From contig NZ_CP100355.1 in NCBI RefSeq assembly GCF_024204665.1, positions 1,469,451 to 1,533,450 on the forward strand: a DNA stretch of 64,000 bases, written 5' to 3'. Source of the DNA: Natronosalvus rutilus (GTDB lineage Archaea > Halobacteriota > Halobacteria > Halobacteriales > Natrialbaceae). The translations under genes and the position numbers were made by a program. Below the pieces are notes generated by a model, which saw nothing but the letters and a program-made list of their open reading frames with translations, had not been told where the DNA came from and ran no database searches. Each line of letters starts with the position of its first letter. The stretch's first letter is position 1. Of this stretch, positions 16,935-25,880 are shown in pieces.

Positions 16935-17921
16935 TTAGTCGTCGCCACTGACGGTTTGCGTGATGCTCGTCTCGAGTCCGTCCACGTTCTCGCTTTCGTC
17001 GACGTCTCCGGCCGACTCACCGATTCGAGCAGCGACCTCGCCCATCGTTTCCACGGTGAGGTCGGTTTCTCGACGCTGCCGGTCGATATAGGCGAGGATC
17101 GCCCGCATCCGCTCGTCGTCGCGGTCGGTCGTGAGGTTGTTCGGGTGGAGCCAAAGGTGACAGAGCCGGTCGTCGTCGGCCGCGACGGCCTGGTCGATTG
17201 CTCGGCGGGCCGTCACGACCATCGGATCGGTCCAGACGGACTCGGCGACCGTCCTGGCGACGCCCTCGAATCCGAAGCAAAACAGCGAGGCCGGCACGTT
17301 CACCAGGCCGTGCTCGTCGATCGTCGGTTCGACCAGCACCGAGCGCCCGCCCAGGCCGGTCTCGAGGACCGCCCGGAATCCCTCCGGCGTCGACGTTCGG
17401 CCTCGATAGGCGGTGAAGCCCGCCTCGGCGAGCGCCGCCCGGTGGCCGACGTCGTTTCGCGGGTAGACGAACGACGAGCACTCGAGGCCCCACTCATCGG
17501 CCAGCTCGAGCGCCCGCTCGAACTCGGCGCGGGCCAGTTCCCGGTCGGTGCTCGGTGCGCCGAAGAGGACGTGAGAGAACGAGTGGCTCGCGAACTCGTG
17601 GTCGACCGACGACTCGAGCACGGACCGGACCAGGTCGGGACCGAACCGGAGGTCGGGGCGGTCCGCCCAGTCGGTCCGCTCGCGCTCGAACCAGCCCGCT
17701 GGGGCGGGGTGGTCGACGTGACGGCCGTCGCAGTCTTCGAGCATGAGGTGGCCGACGACGGCCCACGTGGCGGGGACGTCGTAGGCCTCGAAGGCCTCAT
17801 AGAGGGCGTGCCAGCCGCGTCGGCAGCGCTCGATGCGGTCGGCCGGCGGTGGGTGGAGGTCGAGAAATCCCCAGCCGAGTTCAGCATCGACCGAGACGAC
17901 GACGCTACCCACGACGGTCAC
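16935..17921 (-). CDS. Polysaccharide deacetylase (NodB fold)
   Basis: This 328-residue protein shows the NodB pattern of the subfamily with a SVDAELGWG start (Asp12 in motif 1), then TWAVVGHL, then the metal motif H113-SFS-H117 within HEFASHSFSHV. Near the end LCHLWLHPNNL gives the last histidine motif. Such enzymes remove N-acetyl groups from sugars or act on related substrates using a divalent metal. No signal peptide is present, so it should act in the cytoplasm on precursors. Its promoter faces that of the phosphodiesterase-like gene at 18230, and each carries its own ATAACAAAR element. Confidence 0.85.
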   Translation of the reverse strand: MTVVGSVVVSVDAELGWGFLDLHPPPADRIERCRRGWHALYEAFEAYDVPATWAVVGHLMLEDCDGRHVDHPAPAGWFERERTDWADRPDLRFGPDLVRSVLESSVDHEFASHSFSHVLFGAPSTDRELARAEFERALELADEWGLECSSFVYPRNDVGHRAALAEAGFTAYRGRTSTPEGFRAVLETGLGGRSVLVEPTIDEHGLVNVPASLFCFGFEGVARTVAESVWTDPMVVTARRAIDQAVAADDDRLCHLWLHPNNLTTDRDDERMRAILAYIDRQRRETDLTVETMGEVAARIGESAGDVDESENVDGLETSITQTVSGDD

Positions 17922-17994
17922 CTGCCACCCGCTCGCGGTCGCGACTCGGGGCGTCGACGGGAGCGAACATGGCTGGTGGATTCTCTCGTAACGG

Positions 17995-18003
17995 TTTTGT
18001 TAT
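17995..18003 (-). promoter_or_regulatory. ATAACAAAA element before the deacetylase gene
   Basis: One base from the consensus, oriented with the gene and 74 nt before its start, nearly the same distance as for the DUF1616 gene (75). Confidence 0.4.
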
Positions 18004-18165
18004 GGACGGCCTGCCGCCGCGCTTTGGCCGCTCGCGCTCGGCCGGGTTGAAACGTGCATCCCTGGTGTGCTTCCCGCCGAATCCCGCGGTAGTACCCATC
18101 GAGTGAACCGTCTCGAACGGGAGAGTGTGTTCCGTTCGTGGCGGTTTCCAGGGGACAGTCGCTGG

Positions 18166-18174
18166 ATAACAAAG
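18166..18174 (+). promoter_or_regulatory. ATAACAAAG element before the phosphodiesterase-like gene
   Basis: Exact copy, oriented with the gene at 18230 and followed by GCCTCCGTAC. Confidence 0.4.
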
Positions 18175-18229
18175 GCCTCCGTACGCCTTGTCAGCGACAG
18201 CAGGCGTCACTAACGCCTCGAGTATCATC

Positions 18230-19825
18230 ATGAGCGGATCTACATCGACGACGGCGTCCGAGCGAGCGTTCGTGCTCGGTCTCGACGGCGTCCCCTGGCA
18301 CTTGATCGAACGCTGGACTGACGAGGGCGCGCTCCCGAACTTCGCCCGACTGCGCGAGGAGGGAGCGTCGGGCCCGCTCGACAGCACGCGTCCAGCGACG
18401 ACGCCGCTGGCGTGGCCGTCGATCGCGACCGGTGTCTGGCCAGATAAACACGGAATTTACGGCTTTCAGCAGCTCTCTTCGTCGTACTCCCACCGGATGT
18501 ACACCAGCCGGGACTGCAAGCAGCCGCCGCTGTGGGAGCAACTCGGCCCCGCGGTCGTCGGCAACGTCCCGATGACCTACCCGGCGACCGACATCGACGG
18601 CGAGGTGGTCGCGGGGATGATGACGCCCTCGCTCGAGCACGACTTCACCCACCCGCCGGAACTCGCCGACGAAATCGTCGACTGCATCCCTGACTACCAG
18701 ATCAGTCTCAACTATCCCGACTACGCCGACCGCCTCGACGAGTTCGAGGTCGCGGTCTCGGACATCCTCCGGAAGCGTCGGGAACTGATGCGACTGCTGA
18801 TGGAGCGTCGGGACGACTGGGAGCTGTTCTTCTTCGTCTACACCGCGCCCGACCGCTTCCAGCACCTCATCTGGGACGAAGACCGCATCCTCGAGCAGTA
18901 CCGGGCACTCGACGACATTCTCGGCGAGGTGATGGACTACACCGACGAGCACGACGCCGACCTCTACGTGGTCTCCGATCACGGGTTCGGGCCCATCGAC
19001 GAACTCACCTACCCAAACCACTTCCTCGAGCGGGAAGGGTACCTCTTCGAGGAGGAAGACGACGGAACCCGCGGCGCGCTTGCGAGCCTGGGTATCTCTC
19101 GGGAACGCGTCTCGAGTGCGCTGAACCGGATCGGGATTTCCGAGGAGTTCCTGGTCTCGAAGCTGCCGCGCCAGCTACTGGACTCCGTCGCCGAGCAGAT
19201 CCCCGGCCAGCACGCCCTTTACGACGTGGACTACGAGCGAACCGTCGCGTTCGTCCACGACGCGGGCAACCTCTACGTCAACGACTCGGATCGGTTCGAC
19301 CACGGCGTCGTCTCGCCGCGAGAGATCTCGGCGCTCAAGGCCGAACTCACCGACCTCTTCGAGTCGATCACCGACGACGCGGGCGAGCGCGTCTTCGTCG
19401 TCTACGACGGCGACGACCTCTTTCCGACGGATCCTGACTCGCCGGACCTCATCGTCAACGGGACGAACCGTTACGAGGGGCGCAACGCCATCACCGACGA
19501 ACCGTTCGGCGACCCGTCGCCGACCGCCGCGAGCCATCGCCCCGAGGGAATCATGCTCTGTCGCGGCCCCTCGATCGAACCCGGGGCGACGCTGCGGGGT
19601 GCACGAGTTGTCGACGTCGCACCCACGCTACTCCACGGAATCGGCAAGCCCGTCCCCACGAACGCCGACGGCCGGGTTCTCTTCGACGCGTTCCGTCCGG
19701 ATGCCGAACCGACTGGCACTAAGGTCGCCCGCCGGGACGTCACGAGCGAGCGCGAACAAGAGGACGTCGACGACGACTTCTCCGGCGTTGAGGATCGGTT
19801 GAAGGGCCTCGGCTACATGGAATGA
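18230..19825 (+). CDS. Alkaline-phosphatase-superfamily phosphodiesterase/nucleotide pyrophosphatase-like protein
   Basis: I use the ATG at 18230 (531 residues); an in-frame TTG at 18188 adds 14 residues without homology. The metal site is complete: D19 in LGLDGVPW, T58 in PATTPLAWPSIATG as likely nucleophile, D208 and H212 in APDRFQHLIW, D250 and H251 in VVSDHGFG, and H436 in SHRPEG. The superfamily hydrolyses or transfers phosphate esters at two metals. No signal peptide is seen. In haloarchaea such genes often lie among glycosyltransferases, so a role in lipid-linked sugar or polysaccharide modification is plausible. The protein at 12992-14497 is a paralogue without the metal site. Confidence 0.85.
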   Translation: MSGSTSTTASERAFVLGLDGVPWHLIERWTDEGALPNFARLREEGASGPLDSTRPATTPLAWPSIATGVWPDKHGIYGFQQLSSSYSHRMYTSRDCKQPPLWEQLGPAVVGNVPMTYPATDIDGEVVAGMMTPSLEHDFTHPPELADEIVDCIPDYQISLNYPDYADRLDEFEVAVSDILRKRRELMRLLMERRDDWELFFFVYTAPDRFQHLIWDEDRILEQYRALDDILGEVMDYTDEHDADLYVVSDHGFGPIDELTYPNHFLEREGYLFEEEDDGTRGALASLGISRERVSSALNRIGISEEFLVSKLPRQLLDSVAEQIPGQHALYDVDYERTVAFVHDAGNLYVNDSDRFDHGVVSPREISALKAELTDLFESITDDAGERVFVVYDGDDLFPTDPDSPDLIVNGTNRYEGRNAITDEPFGDPSPTAASHRPEGIMLCRGPSIEPGATLRGARVVDVAPTLLHGIGKPVPTNADGRVLFDAFRPDAEPTGTKVARRDVTSEREQEDVDDDFSGVEDRLKGLGYME

Positions 19826-19996
19826 GCGGTCGTGAAACCGAACCGAGACCTCGGTAACGTCTCCGTAACCCGGTTGCATGCATGTCCGGGAATCGATATA
19901 TAGGTTCCAATTCGTATCTGGTAACGTAATGAAACCAGCTTGCGACTACGAATCGAACCGTCCCACGACCGCCCGCGACCTCGAGGTGAGCGCCTG

Positions 19997-20410
19997 ATGT
20001 TCGAGTCTGCCGGCGCCGACGTGGCGTTCCTGCTCGCGCGCGTGATCTTCGGTGGTGTCCTCGCGTTCATGGGATTCAACCATTTCCTTGACGTCGAGGG
20101 GATGGCCGGCTACGCGGAATTCAAGGGCCTGCCAGCACCGAAAGCGTCCGTCGTGCTGAGCGGCGTCCTCCTCGTCCTCGGGGGACTCTCGCTCATTGCG
20201 GGCGTATTCCCCGCGATCGGTGCCGGCGCGCTTGCGGTGTTCCTCGTCGTCTCGGCGCTGAAGATGCACGACTTCTGGAACGCCGAGGGCGAGGAGGCCC
20301 AGAACGAGATGACGGCGTTCCTCAAGAACGTCTACGGCGCGGGTGCGGCCCTCGCGTTCCTCGCGATCAGCAACGCCGCCTGGCCCTACGCGCTGAACAT
20401 CGGGCTCTAA
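19997..20410 (+). CDS. DoxX family membrane protein
   Basis: Started at the ATG at 19997, which has GAGGTGA at 19984-19990, the protein has 137 residues and four membrane spans. It begins LLARVIFGGVLAFMGFNHF, a DoxX-type first helix, and has LSGVLLVLGGLSLIAGVFP as second or third span. DoxX proteins are small quinone- or redox-linked membrane subunits; most have no proven reaction. It is not in an operon with the phosphodiesterase-like gene (171-bp gap). Confidence 0.82.
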   Translation: MFESAGADVAFLLARVIFGGVLAFMGFNHFLDVEGMAGYAEFKGLPAPKASVVLSGVLLVLGGLSLIAGVFPAIGAGALAVFLVVSALKMHDFWNAEGEEAQNEMTAFLKNVYGAGAALAFLAISNAAWPYALNIGL

Positions 20411-20570
20411 GCATCCGAGAGCACCGAGTACGACGTTCCTCGGGATGTGCTGTTCGATCCCGAGTCGAGTACGTGCGTCGAATTCGAGCATTGCCATATT
20501 GATGTGTTGCTGACACCTTCTCTCAGCCTTCTTCAGAAGTAATTCAGGAGTGACTATAGACGATTTAAAT

Positions 20571-20600
20571 AATAACACTACTTAACAACATAGTATTATT
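20571..20600. promoter_or_regulatory. AT-rich inverted repeat beside a TATA-like box
   Basis: AATAACACTA at 20571-20580 and TAGTATTATT at 20591-20600 are inverted copies with one mismatch and a 10-base spacer. Directly before them lies GATTTAAAT (20562-20570), a good archaeal TATA box. The dyad covers the space where transcription of the nuclease gene at 20651 would start, so a repressor site is likely by position. Confidence 0.5.
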
Positions 20601-20650
20601 TGTCGGAATATTGATGTTCTACCGCCAGACAATCACTGCCGTGTTACACT

Positions 20651-23101
20651 GTGAAACGGCGTACATTCATTAAAACTGTCACTAGTACGATCGCCGGGCT
20701 GGCCGCAGCGCAGCCGGCACAGGCTGCCGATTCTGCGCTCGACTGTGGCGTCTGGTACAACGCCAAGATCACCCGCGTCGTCGACGGTGACACCTTCGAC
20801 GTCTACGTGTACGAGACTGGTGAGGAGTACAACGTCCGCACGCTCGGGCACGACACGCCCGAGAAAACCGGCAACACGAGCTACGAGAAGATCGAGGAGT
20901 GGGAGTTCATCGAGGACGAGGCCCACCTCGAGCACTGGGGTAACGAGGCCACCAATTTTGCCGAGACGGAACTCCCTGCCGGTTCGACGTGCCAGGTACA
21001 GGTCGATTGCGCCTCGGAGGAGATCGACCAGTTTGGTCGTCTCCTCGCGAAGATCAGGTACGATCGGAACGGGGACGGTACCGACACGGTGTACAACAAA
21101 CTCACCCTCGAGGAGGGATACGCCCGGGTGTACGCTGCAAGCCTGACGAACACCGACGAGTACCTCGAAGCCCAGGAGGCCGCCCGGGCGGCCGGGCGCG
21201 GTCTCTGGGTCGCGGACGACGGCCACGTCTCGGAGTGGCGAAATGACGACGTCGCGGCGACGTTCCATCCCCACACCTCGAGCGTCAGGACGACGGACGG
21301 CCCCGTCCCTGACTCGCGAGTGCCGGTCTGGACGGAGGACACCGCTGTGCAGGAAAACACCACCGCGAGCACCGTCGGCTACGACGCGATTCCGATGGTC
21401 GGCGTCGACGAGTCGCGCAATCTGGCGTACTTCGGCGGCTGTACGATCAACGAGCGCTGGGAAGGCGAGTCGGCCGACCTGAACCACTTCACGTTCGTCA
21501 CGAACCTGATCGACCACCTGCACGGGAGCGACGAGCCCTCGGGGCCGGTGCTTGTCGATGGCGGCCACCGAACCTTCGAGCAGGACAATGCGGTGTCGGC
21601 TGAGGACACCGCCTACTATCAGCGCCACCTTGAGGGGCTGGGTATCGAACTCCACAGCATCAATGGGTACGGGAACGGATACGGGTACAGCCTGTCGGAG
21701 GCCCGCGCGCTCGTTGCCTCCTGTAGCCCGGAGGCGTGGAGCGACGCCGAAATCACGGAGGTGCAGAACTTCGTCGACGAGGGAGGTGTCGTCCTCCTGA
21801 TGGGCAGCGGCAGCGAAACCGCCGGAGAACGAGCCAATCTCGACGACCTCGCCGCGGGCCTCGGGTCGGATCTTCGGCTCAACTACGACGACGTTCGCGA
21901 CGACGCGAACTACGCCGGCGACAGCCGAAAGCTTCTCAAAACGAGTCAACTGAACACCGCCGACTTCGACCTCTGGTCGGCCTACGAGAGCGGAAAGAAC
22001 GTTCGGACGAACGTCCTGCGAGCGTCGCCGAATGATCCACATATAGTTTCTACGCACGCGTGGACGCTCGCGGACCCCGCTGACGAGTTTACCGGCGAAG
22101 TCGATACGATCACCGTCGACTATCCCGGCGGAACCAGCCTGGACGGCCTCACGAACGACGACGTGACGGTATCCATGGATCGGGACGGCGACGGCACGGT
22201 CGACGAGATTCCGGTTAACTCCGACGAGTACGCCGGAAGCGCGGCGACGTTCGACCTCGATGGACGGTACAATACCTCGGTCGAGGGCGAGGTCCGCGTC
22301 GAAATCGCCGGCGTCGAGAATCCGGAGTCGGGCGAGTACGTCTCGACGGAGACCCTCGAGGGTGACGACAATCTCTCGATCGACGCCGAATACAACGTCA
22401 CCGACCTGACCGTCGCGACGGACGCGGCGACGCGCGTCGGCGACGCGTCAGCGACGCTGAACGGGACGCTCGAGGACCTCGACGGCGCCGACTGGGGCGA
22501 GGTTTCCTTCGAGTGGGGGCGGGCGGGCGACCTCGTGAACATCACGAAGGCGCGCTTGCTCGAGGATACCGGATCGTTCAGCGAGGACGTCGATGGACTC
22601 GAAGCGGGCGCCGAGTACGAGTACCGCGCCGTCGTGGAGTCCAACCACGGTTACACCGCCTACGGATCCGTTCGAGCGTTCACCGCCGAAACGGACGTTC
22701 GGTCCGACGTTATCGAGGCCGACCCGGCAACGGCGGGTACGGAGTCGTACCACACGTGGACCCTGGCGGACCCGTCTGTCGACTTCGACGGCGAGGTCGA
22801 CACGATCACGGTCGACTACCCTGACGGAACCAGCGTAGACGGGCTCACGAACGACGACGTGACCGTCTACATGGACCGCGACGGAGACGGGACGGTCGAC
22901 GAGATCGCCGTCAACTCAGACGAATACGCCGGAAGCGCCGCAACGTTCGACCTCAATGGCGTCTACAACACGTCGGTCGAGGGCGAGGTGCGCGTCGAAA
23001 TCGATGGCGTCACCAATCCCGTGTCGGGCGAGTACGTCGCTAACGAGACGCTCGAGGGGGAGGATTTCCACTCCGTCGACGCCGAATTCATCGTGGATTG
23101 A
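20651..23101 (+). CDS. Secreted staphylococcal-nuclease-like protein with duplicated Ca2+-loop domains
   Basis: The 816-residue protein starts with a twin-arginine signal (MKRRTFIKT...AQPAQA, cleavage near 25). Residues about 36-190 are an SNase domain with R63, D68 and E71 (NVRTLGHDTPE) and R130 (QFGRLLAKI), the usual catalytic set. A domain at about 235-440 resembles DUF4350/GATase-like folds (GPVLVDGGH, EGGVVLLMGSGS). Two copies of a ~120-residue module follow (about 467-590 and 697-815), each with HxWTLADP and a DRDGDGTVDE calcium-type loop, around an FN3-like unit. It likely degrades extracellular DNA or RNA with Ca2+. GTG start. No PGF-CTERM anchor, so it should be released. Confidence 0.82.
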   Translation: MKRRTFIKTVTSTIAGLAAAQPAQAADSALDCGVWYNAKITRVVDGDTFDVYVYETGEEYNVRTLGHDTPEKTGNTSYEKIEEWEFIEDEAHLEHWGNEATNFAETELPAGSTCQVQVDCASEEIDQFGRLLAKIRYDRNGDGTDTVYNKLTLEEGYARVYAASLTNTDEYLEAQEAARAAGRGLWVADDGHVSEWRNDDVAATFHPHTSSVRTTDGPVPDSRVPVWTEDTAVQENTTASTVGYDAIPMVGVDESRNLAYFGGCTINERWEGESADLNHFTFVTNLIDHLHGSDEPSGPVLVDGGHRTFEQDNAVSAEDTAYYQRHLEGLGIELHSINGYGNGYGYSLSEARALVASCSPEAWSDAEITEVQNFVDEGGVVLLMGSGSETAGERANLDDLAAGLGSDLRLNYDDVRDDANYAGDSRKLLKTSQLNTADFDLWSAYESGKNVRTNVLRASPNDPHIVSTHAWTLADPADEFTGEVDTITVDYPGGTSLDGLTNDDVTVSMDRDGDGTVDEIPVNSDEYAGSAATFDLDGRYNTSVEGEVRVEIAGVENPESGEYVSTETLEGDDNLSIDAEYNVTDLTVATDAATRVGDASATLNGTLEDLDGADWGEVSFEWGRAGDLVNITKARLLEDTGSFSEDVDGLEAGAEYEYRAVVESNHGYTAYGSVRAFTAETDVRSDVIEADPATAGTESYHTWTLADPSVDFDGEVDTITVDYPDGTSVDGLTNDDVTVYMDRDGDGTVDEIAVNSDEYAGSAATFDLNGVYNTSVEGEVRVEIDGVTNPVSGEYVANETLEGEDFHSVDAEFIVD

Positions 23102-23138
23102 CAGGGGACGAGAGCGTCACCACCCGAAAATCGATATC

Positions 23139-24203
23139 TCACTCGAGGTCAGCCCCAACAGCGTCTTCGATCGACGAAAACCCGTCCTCGCGGAGCAACT
23201 CGAGGAGCCCACGATTCATCTCCCTCGCCGTCGACGGTCCGTTGTAGACGAAACCAGTGTAGAGTTGCACCAGCGAAGCCCCGGCGCGGATCTTCTCGTA
23301 GGCGCGCTCGGCGGAATCGACGCCGCCGACGCCGATAATGGGCACATCGGTGTTCGACGCCAGGAGGCGAACGACGTCCGTCGAGCGATCCCGTAGCGGC
23401 GCGCCGCTCAGCCCACCCCACTCTTCGCGCGCGGGCGAGCGCAGGCCCTCGCGCGCGGTCGTCGTGTTCGTCGCGACGATCCCGTCGACCCCCTGGTCCT
23501 CGACGATCTCGAGCAACTCGAGGACTGATTCCTCGGGCGAATCAGGACCGATCTTCACCAGGAGCGGGACGTCGCCGTCGTTCTCGGCGTGGAGGGTCTC
23601 GAAGATGGCCTCAAGGTGCTCGGGCGAACTCTCGTCGAACTCGTCGGGCGTGTTCGGACAGGAGACGTTGACGACGACGTAGTCGGCGAACGGCGCCAGT
23701 CTGGTAAACACGCGGCGGTAGTCCTCGATCGCCTCACGCTCGCTCGAGGTGTTCATCTTCCCAATGTTGACGCCGAGGGGGGTTCGGGGCGTGCCGTCGG
23801 CCTCCAGCCGCTTTCGGACCCGATCCATTCCGTCGCCGTTGAATCCCATCCGGTTGACCATGGCCTCGTCCTCCTGGAGGCGAAACAGGCGCGGGCGCTC
23901 GTTGCCGGTCTGGGCGTACGGCGTGACAGTGCCGATTTCGACGAAGCCGAATCCGAGGGCGGCCAGGGCGTGCGTACACTCGGCGTTCTTGTCGAAACCC
24001 GCGGCCACACCGACGGGGTTGGGGAACGTCGATCCCAGACAGTCGACTTCCAGGGCGGGGTGTTCGTACCGGTAGGCCGACTCGAGGGCCCATCTGGTCG
24101 GCCACGTCGACTGGGCCGCCCGGAGAGCCGCCTTCCCGGCGTCGTGAGCCGTTTCGGGCGGCAGCGCGAACGCCAGCGGCCGGAGCCGCGAGTACAGCGT
24201 CAT
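23139..24203 (-). CDS. pyrD: Dihydroorotate dehydrogenase (quinone), class 2
   Basis: From the ATG at 24203 (MTLYSRLRPLAFALPPETAH) the enzyme has 354 residues; 11 extra codons upstream lack homology. Class-2 signs are the N-terminal membrane-associating helix, GVAAGFDKNAE, VVNVSCPNTPDEFDE with the catalytic Ser region, and the FMN-binding end VGGVDSAERAYEKIRAGASLVQLYTGF. It oxidises dihydroorotate to orotate with reduction of menaquinone, the fourth step of pyrimidine synthesis, at the membrane. It stands convergent to the nuclease gene with 37 bp between the stops. Confidence 0.93.
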   Translation of the reverse strand: MTLYSRLRPLAFALPPETAHDAGKAALRAAQSTWPTRWALESAYRYEHPALEVDCLGSTFPNPVGVAAGFDKNAECTHALAALGFGFVEIGTVTPYAQTGNERPRLFRLQEDEAMVNRMGFNGDGMDRVRKRLEADGTPRTPLGVNIGKMNTSSEREAIEDYRRVFTRLAPFADYVVVNVSCPNTPDEFDESSPEHLEAIFETLHAENDGDVPLLVKIGPDSPEESVLELLEIVEDQGVDGIVATNTTTAREGLRSPAREEWGGLSGAPLRDRSTDVVRLLASNTDVPIIGVGGVDSAERAYEKIRAGASLVQLYTGFVYNGPSTAREMNRGLLELLREDGFSSIEDAVGADLE

Positions 24204-24267
24204 CGAGTATCGGCTCGTACTAACGTGGGAAAACACCTAAAGGACTCGAAACCTCCACTCCCGGAAA

Positions 24268-24283
24268 CGGGTTCTGGAACCCG
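24268..24283. repeat. Short perfect palindrome in the antiporter upstream region
   Basis: CGGGTTC and GAACCCG face each other with a two-base loop, followed by GAAAAAAT. The A run is on the wrong side for a plus-strand terminator. Position between pyrD and the antiporter operon suggests an operator; not shown. Confidence 0.3.
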
Positions 24284-24480
24284 AAAAAATCCCCGTCCTA
24301 TCTGGCGGATAACGAAATAGTTTTCCTCCGGCTACCGCTTGAGTCGACTATCAGACAACAGCGCCATGAGTAACGAATATCGCACGCGTTCGAGCGTCGT
24401 CTTCGGGGCCGGATCGGGGGCCGGAACCCGGGCGACTCGAGCGGGTCGCCCGCACGGGCGTTCGATCGGAGGGAACCGCC

Positions 24481-25602
24481 GTGGCGGCTGACCGCCTGCT
24501 CGTCCCGCTCTCTGAGTCGTCCACCGTCCGCCAGACGGTCGCCTACGCGGTCCAGTCGAGCCTCGAGTCCGACCCCGGGGAACTCGTCTGCCACCTCGTG
24601 GTCGCCGTCCCCTTCGAGGCGGACGTTCCCGAGGAGCGCGCAGAACTCGAGGCCGCCGAGCGCTTGCTCGAGCGGGCGGAGACGTGGATCGGCGAAGACA
24701 CCGACGACGTCGAGGCGACCGTCACCGTCGAGACGGCCATCATCGGCGCCGACGAGTACCTCTTCGGCCCGAAGGACTACGCCGACGCGTTCGCGGCCTA
24801 CGCCGAGAGGCACGACCTCGATCGACTCGTCCTGGATCCGGAGTACCAGCCGGGGGCGACGGCGCCGCTGTTGCAGCCGCTCGAACGCGAACTCACTCGG
24901 ATCGACCTGCACTTCGACGAAGCGCCGGTCGATCGGCCAGCCCAGCACGCCCGATTCGTCGGCACCGGCGGCTGGCGTCGCTTCTTCGGCCTCTTCGGCA
25001 TCTCGTTCATTTTCTACCTGGTCCTCGGCGATCCGACCTACTGGTTCGACCTCGTTACTGGCGTCGCCGTCGCCGGAATCGTTTCGCTGACGCTCTCGCA
25101 GGTCACGTTCATCCACGAGCCGTCGATCACGCGCGGCCCCGTGCTGTTGATCCGCTTTCTCCTCTACATTCCCTATCTCCTCTACGAGATCGTCAAGGCC
25201 AACGTGGCCGTCTCGCTCGTCATCCTCCGGCCCTCGATGCCGATCGAGCCGACGATGACGCGCGTCAACGCCCGGGTCAAAAGCGGCCTGCCTCTGCTCG
25301 CGCTGGCCAACAGCATCACGCTCACGCCGGGGACGCTGACCGTCCGGGCGAACGACCAGCGACTGGTCGTCCACACGCTGATCCCGGGCGCCCAGGCGGA
25401 CCTCTTCGACGGCGGCCTCGAGCGAGCGATTCGGTTCGTCTTCCACGGCCGGGGGTCCGCGGCCATCGCGTCGCCTCGAGAGCGAGGGGAAGCCGAGGTC
25501 ATCTATCCGGAGCCCGTTTCCGCCCCCAGCGCGGACGCTACCGCTGATTCGAATGACGACTCGGACACCGCTTCTCCCACCGAAGGGGGTGACGAGCGAT
25601 GA
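24481..25602 (+). CDS. mnhE: Mrp antiporter subunit E with N-terminal Usp-like domain
   Basis: The 373-residue protein has two parts. Residues 1 to about 150 form an alpha/beta Usp-like domain (ADRLLVPLSESSTVRQTVAYAVQ, then DLDRLVLDPEYQPGATAPLLQPLE). Residues about 165-330 are MnhE proper: ISFIFYLVLGDPTYWFDLV, YIPYLLYEIVKANVAVSLVIL and LANSITLTPGTLTVRANDQRLVVHTL. A Ser/Asp-rich tail closes it. MnhE is one of the small subunits needed to assemble the Na+/H+ antiporter. GTG start. The stop overlaps the start of the F gene by four bases; it heads the nine-gene operon. Confidence 0.9.
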   Translation: MAADRLLVPLSESSTVRQTVAYAVQSSLESDPGELVCHLVVAVPFEADVPEERAELEAAERLLERAETWIGEDTDDVEATVTVETAIIGADEYLFGPKDYADAFAAYAERHDLDRLVLDPEYQPGATAPLLQPLERELTRIDLHFDEAPVDRPAQHARFVGTGGWRRFFGLFGISFIFYLVLGDPTYWFDLVTGVAVAGIVSLTLSQVTFIHEPSITRGPVLLIRFLLYIPYLLYEIVKANVAVSLVILRPSMPIEPTMTRVNARVKSGLPLLALANSITLTPGTLTVRANDQRLVVHTLIPGAQADLFDGGLERAIRFVFHGRGSAAIASPRERGEAEVIYPEPVSAPSADATADSNDDSDTASPTEGGDER

Positions 25603-25880
25603 TGCCGACCGACCTCAGCGAGATCTTCCTCGCCGCCGCCGCGGCGTTCGTCGTGCTCGCCATCGTCATGTTCTACCGCGCGGTCGCCGGCCCGACGACC
25701 CAGGACCGCCTCCTCGCGGTCAACGTCCTCGGGACGAACACAGTCGTTATCCTCGCGCTGCTCTCGGTGGCGCTCGAGCAACCGTGGTACCTCGACATCG
25801 CGCTGATCTACGCCCTGTTGAACTTCCTGATGGCGATCGCCATCTCGAAGTTCACCGTCGAACGAGGTGGAGTGCTGTGA
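25599..25880 (+). CDS. mnhF: Mrp antiporter subunit F
   Basis: This 93-residue protein has three membrane spans and the MnhF phrase FYRAVAGPTTQDRLLAVNVLGT, followed by DIALIYALLNFLMAIAISKF. The length is typical. It overlaps the E gene by ATGA and the G gene by GTGA. It contributes to complex assembly and ion flow in the membrane. Confidence 0.92.
   Translation: MMPTDLSEIFLAAAAAFVVLAIVMFYRAVAGPTTQDRLLAVNVLGTNTVVILALLSVALEQPWYLDIALIYALLNFLMAIAISKFTVERGGVL

Larger units (their letters stand above)
17922..18229. promoter_or_regulatory. Divergent promoter region with two oppositely oriented ATAACAAAR elements
   Basis: This 308-bp gap separates the deacetylase (minus) and phosphodiesterase-like (plus) genes. 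ATAACAAAA occurs on the minus strand at 17995-18003, 74 nt before the deacetylase start. ATAACAAAG occurs on the plus strand at 18166-18174, 56 nt before the ATG at 18230. Each points toward its own gene. Confidence 0.45.

Noticed and set aside
24309-24317. ATAACGAAA before the antiporter operon as a member of the surface motif set
   Set aside because: Two mismatches, 164 nt from the start and a gene of another function; it is kept out of the set.
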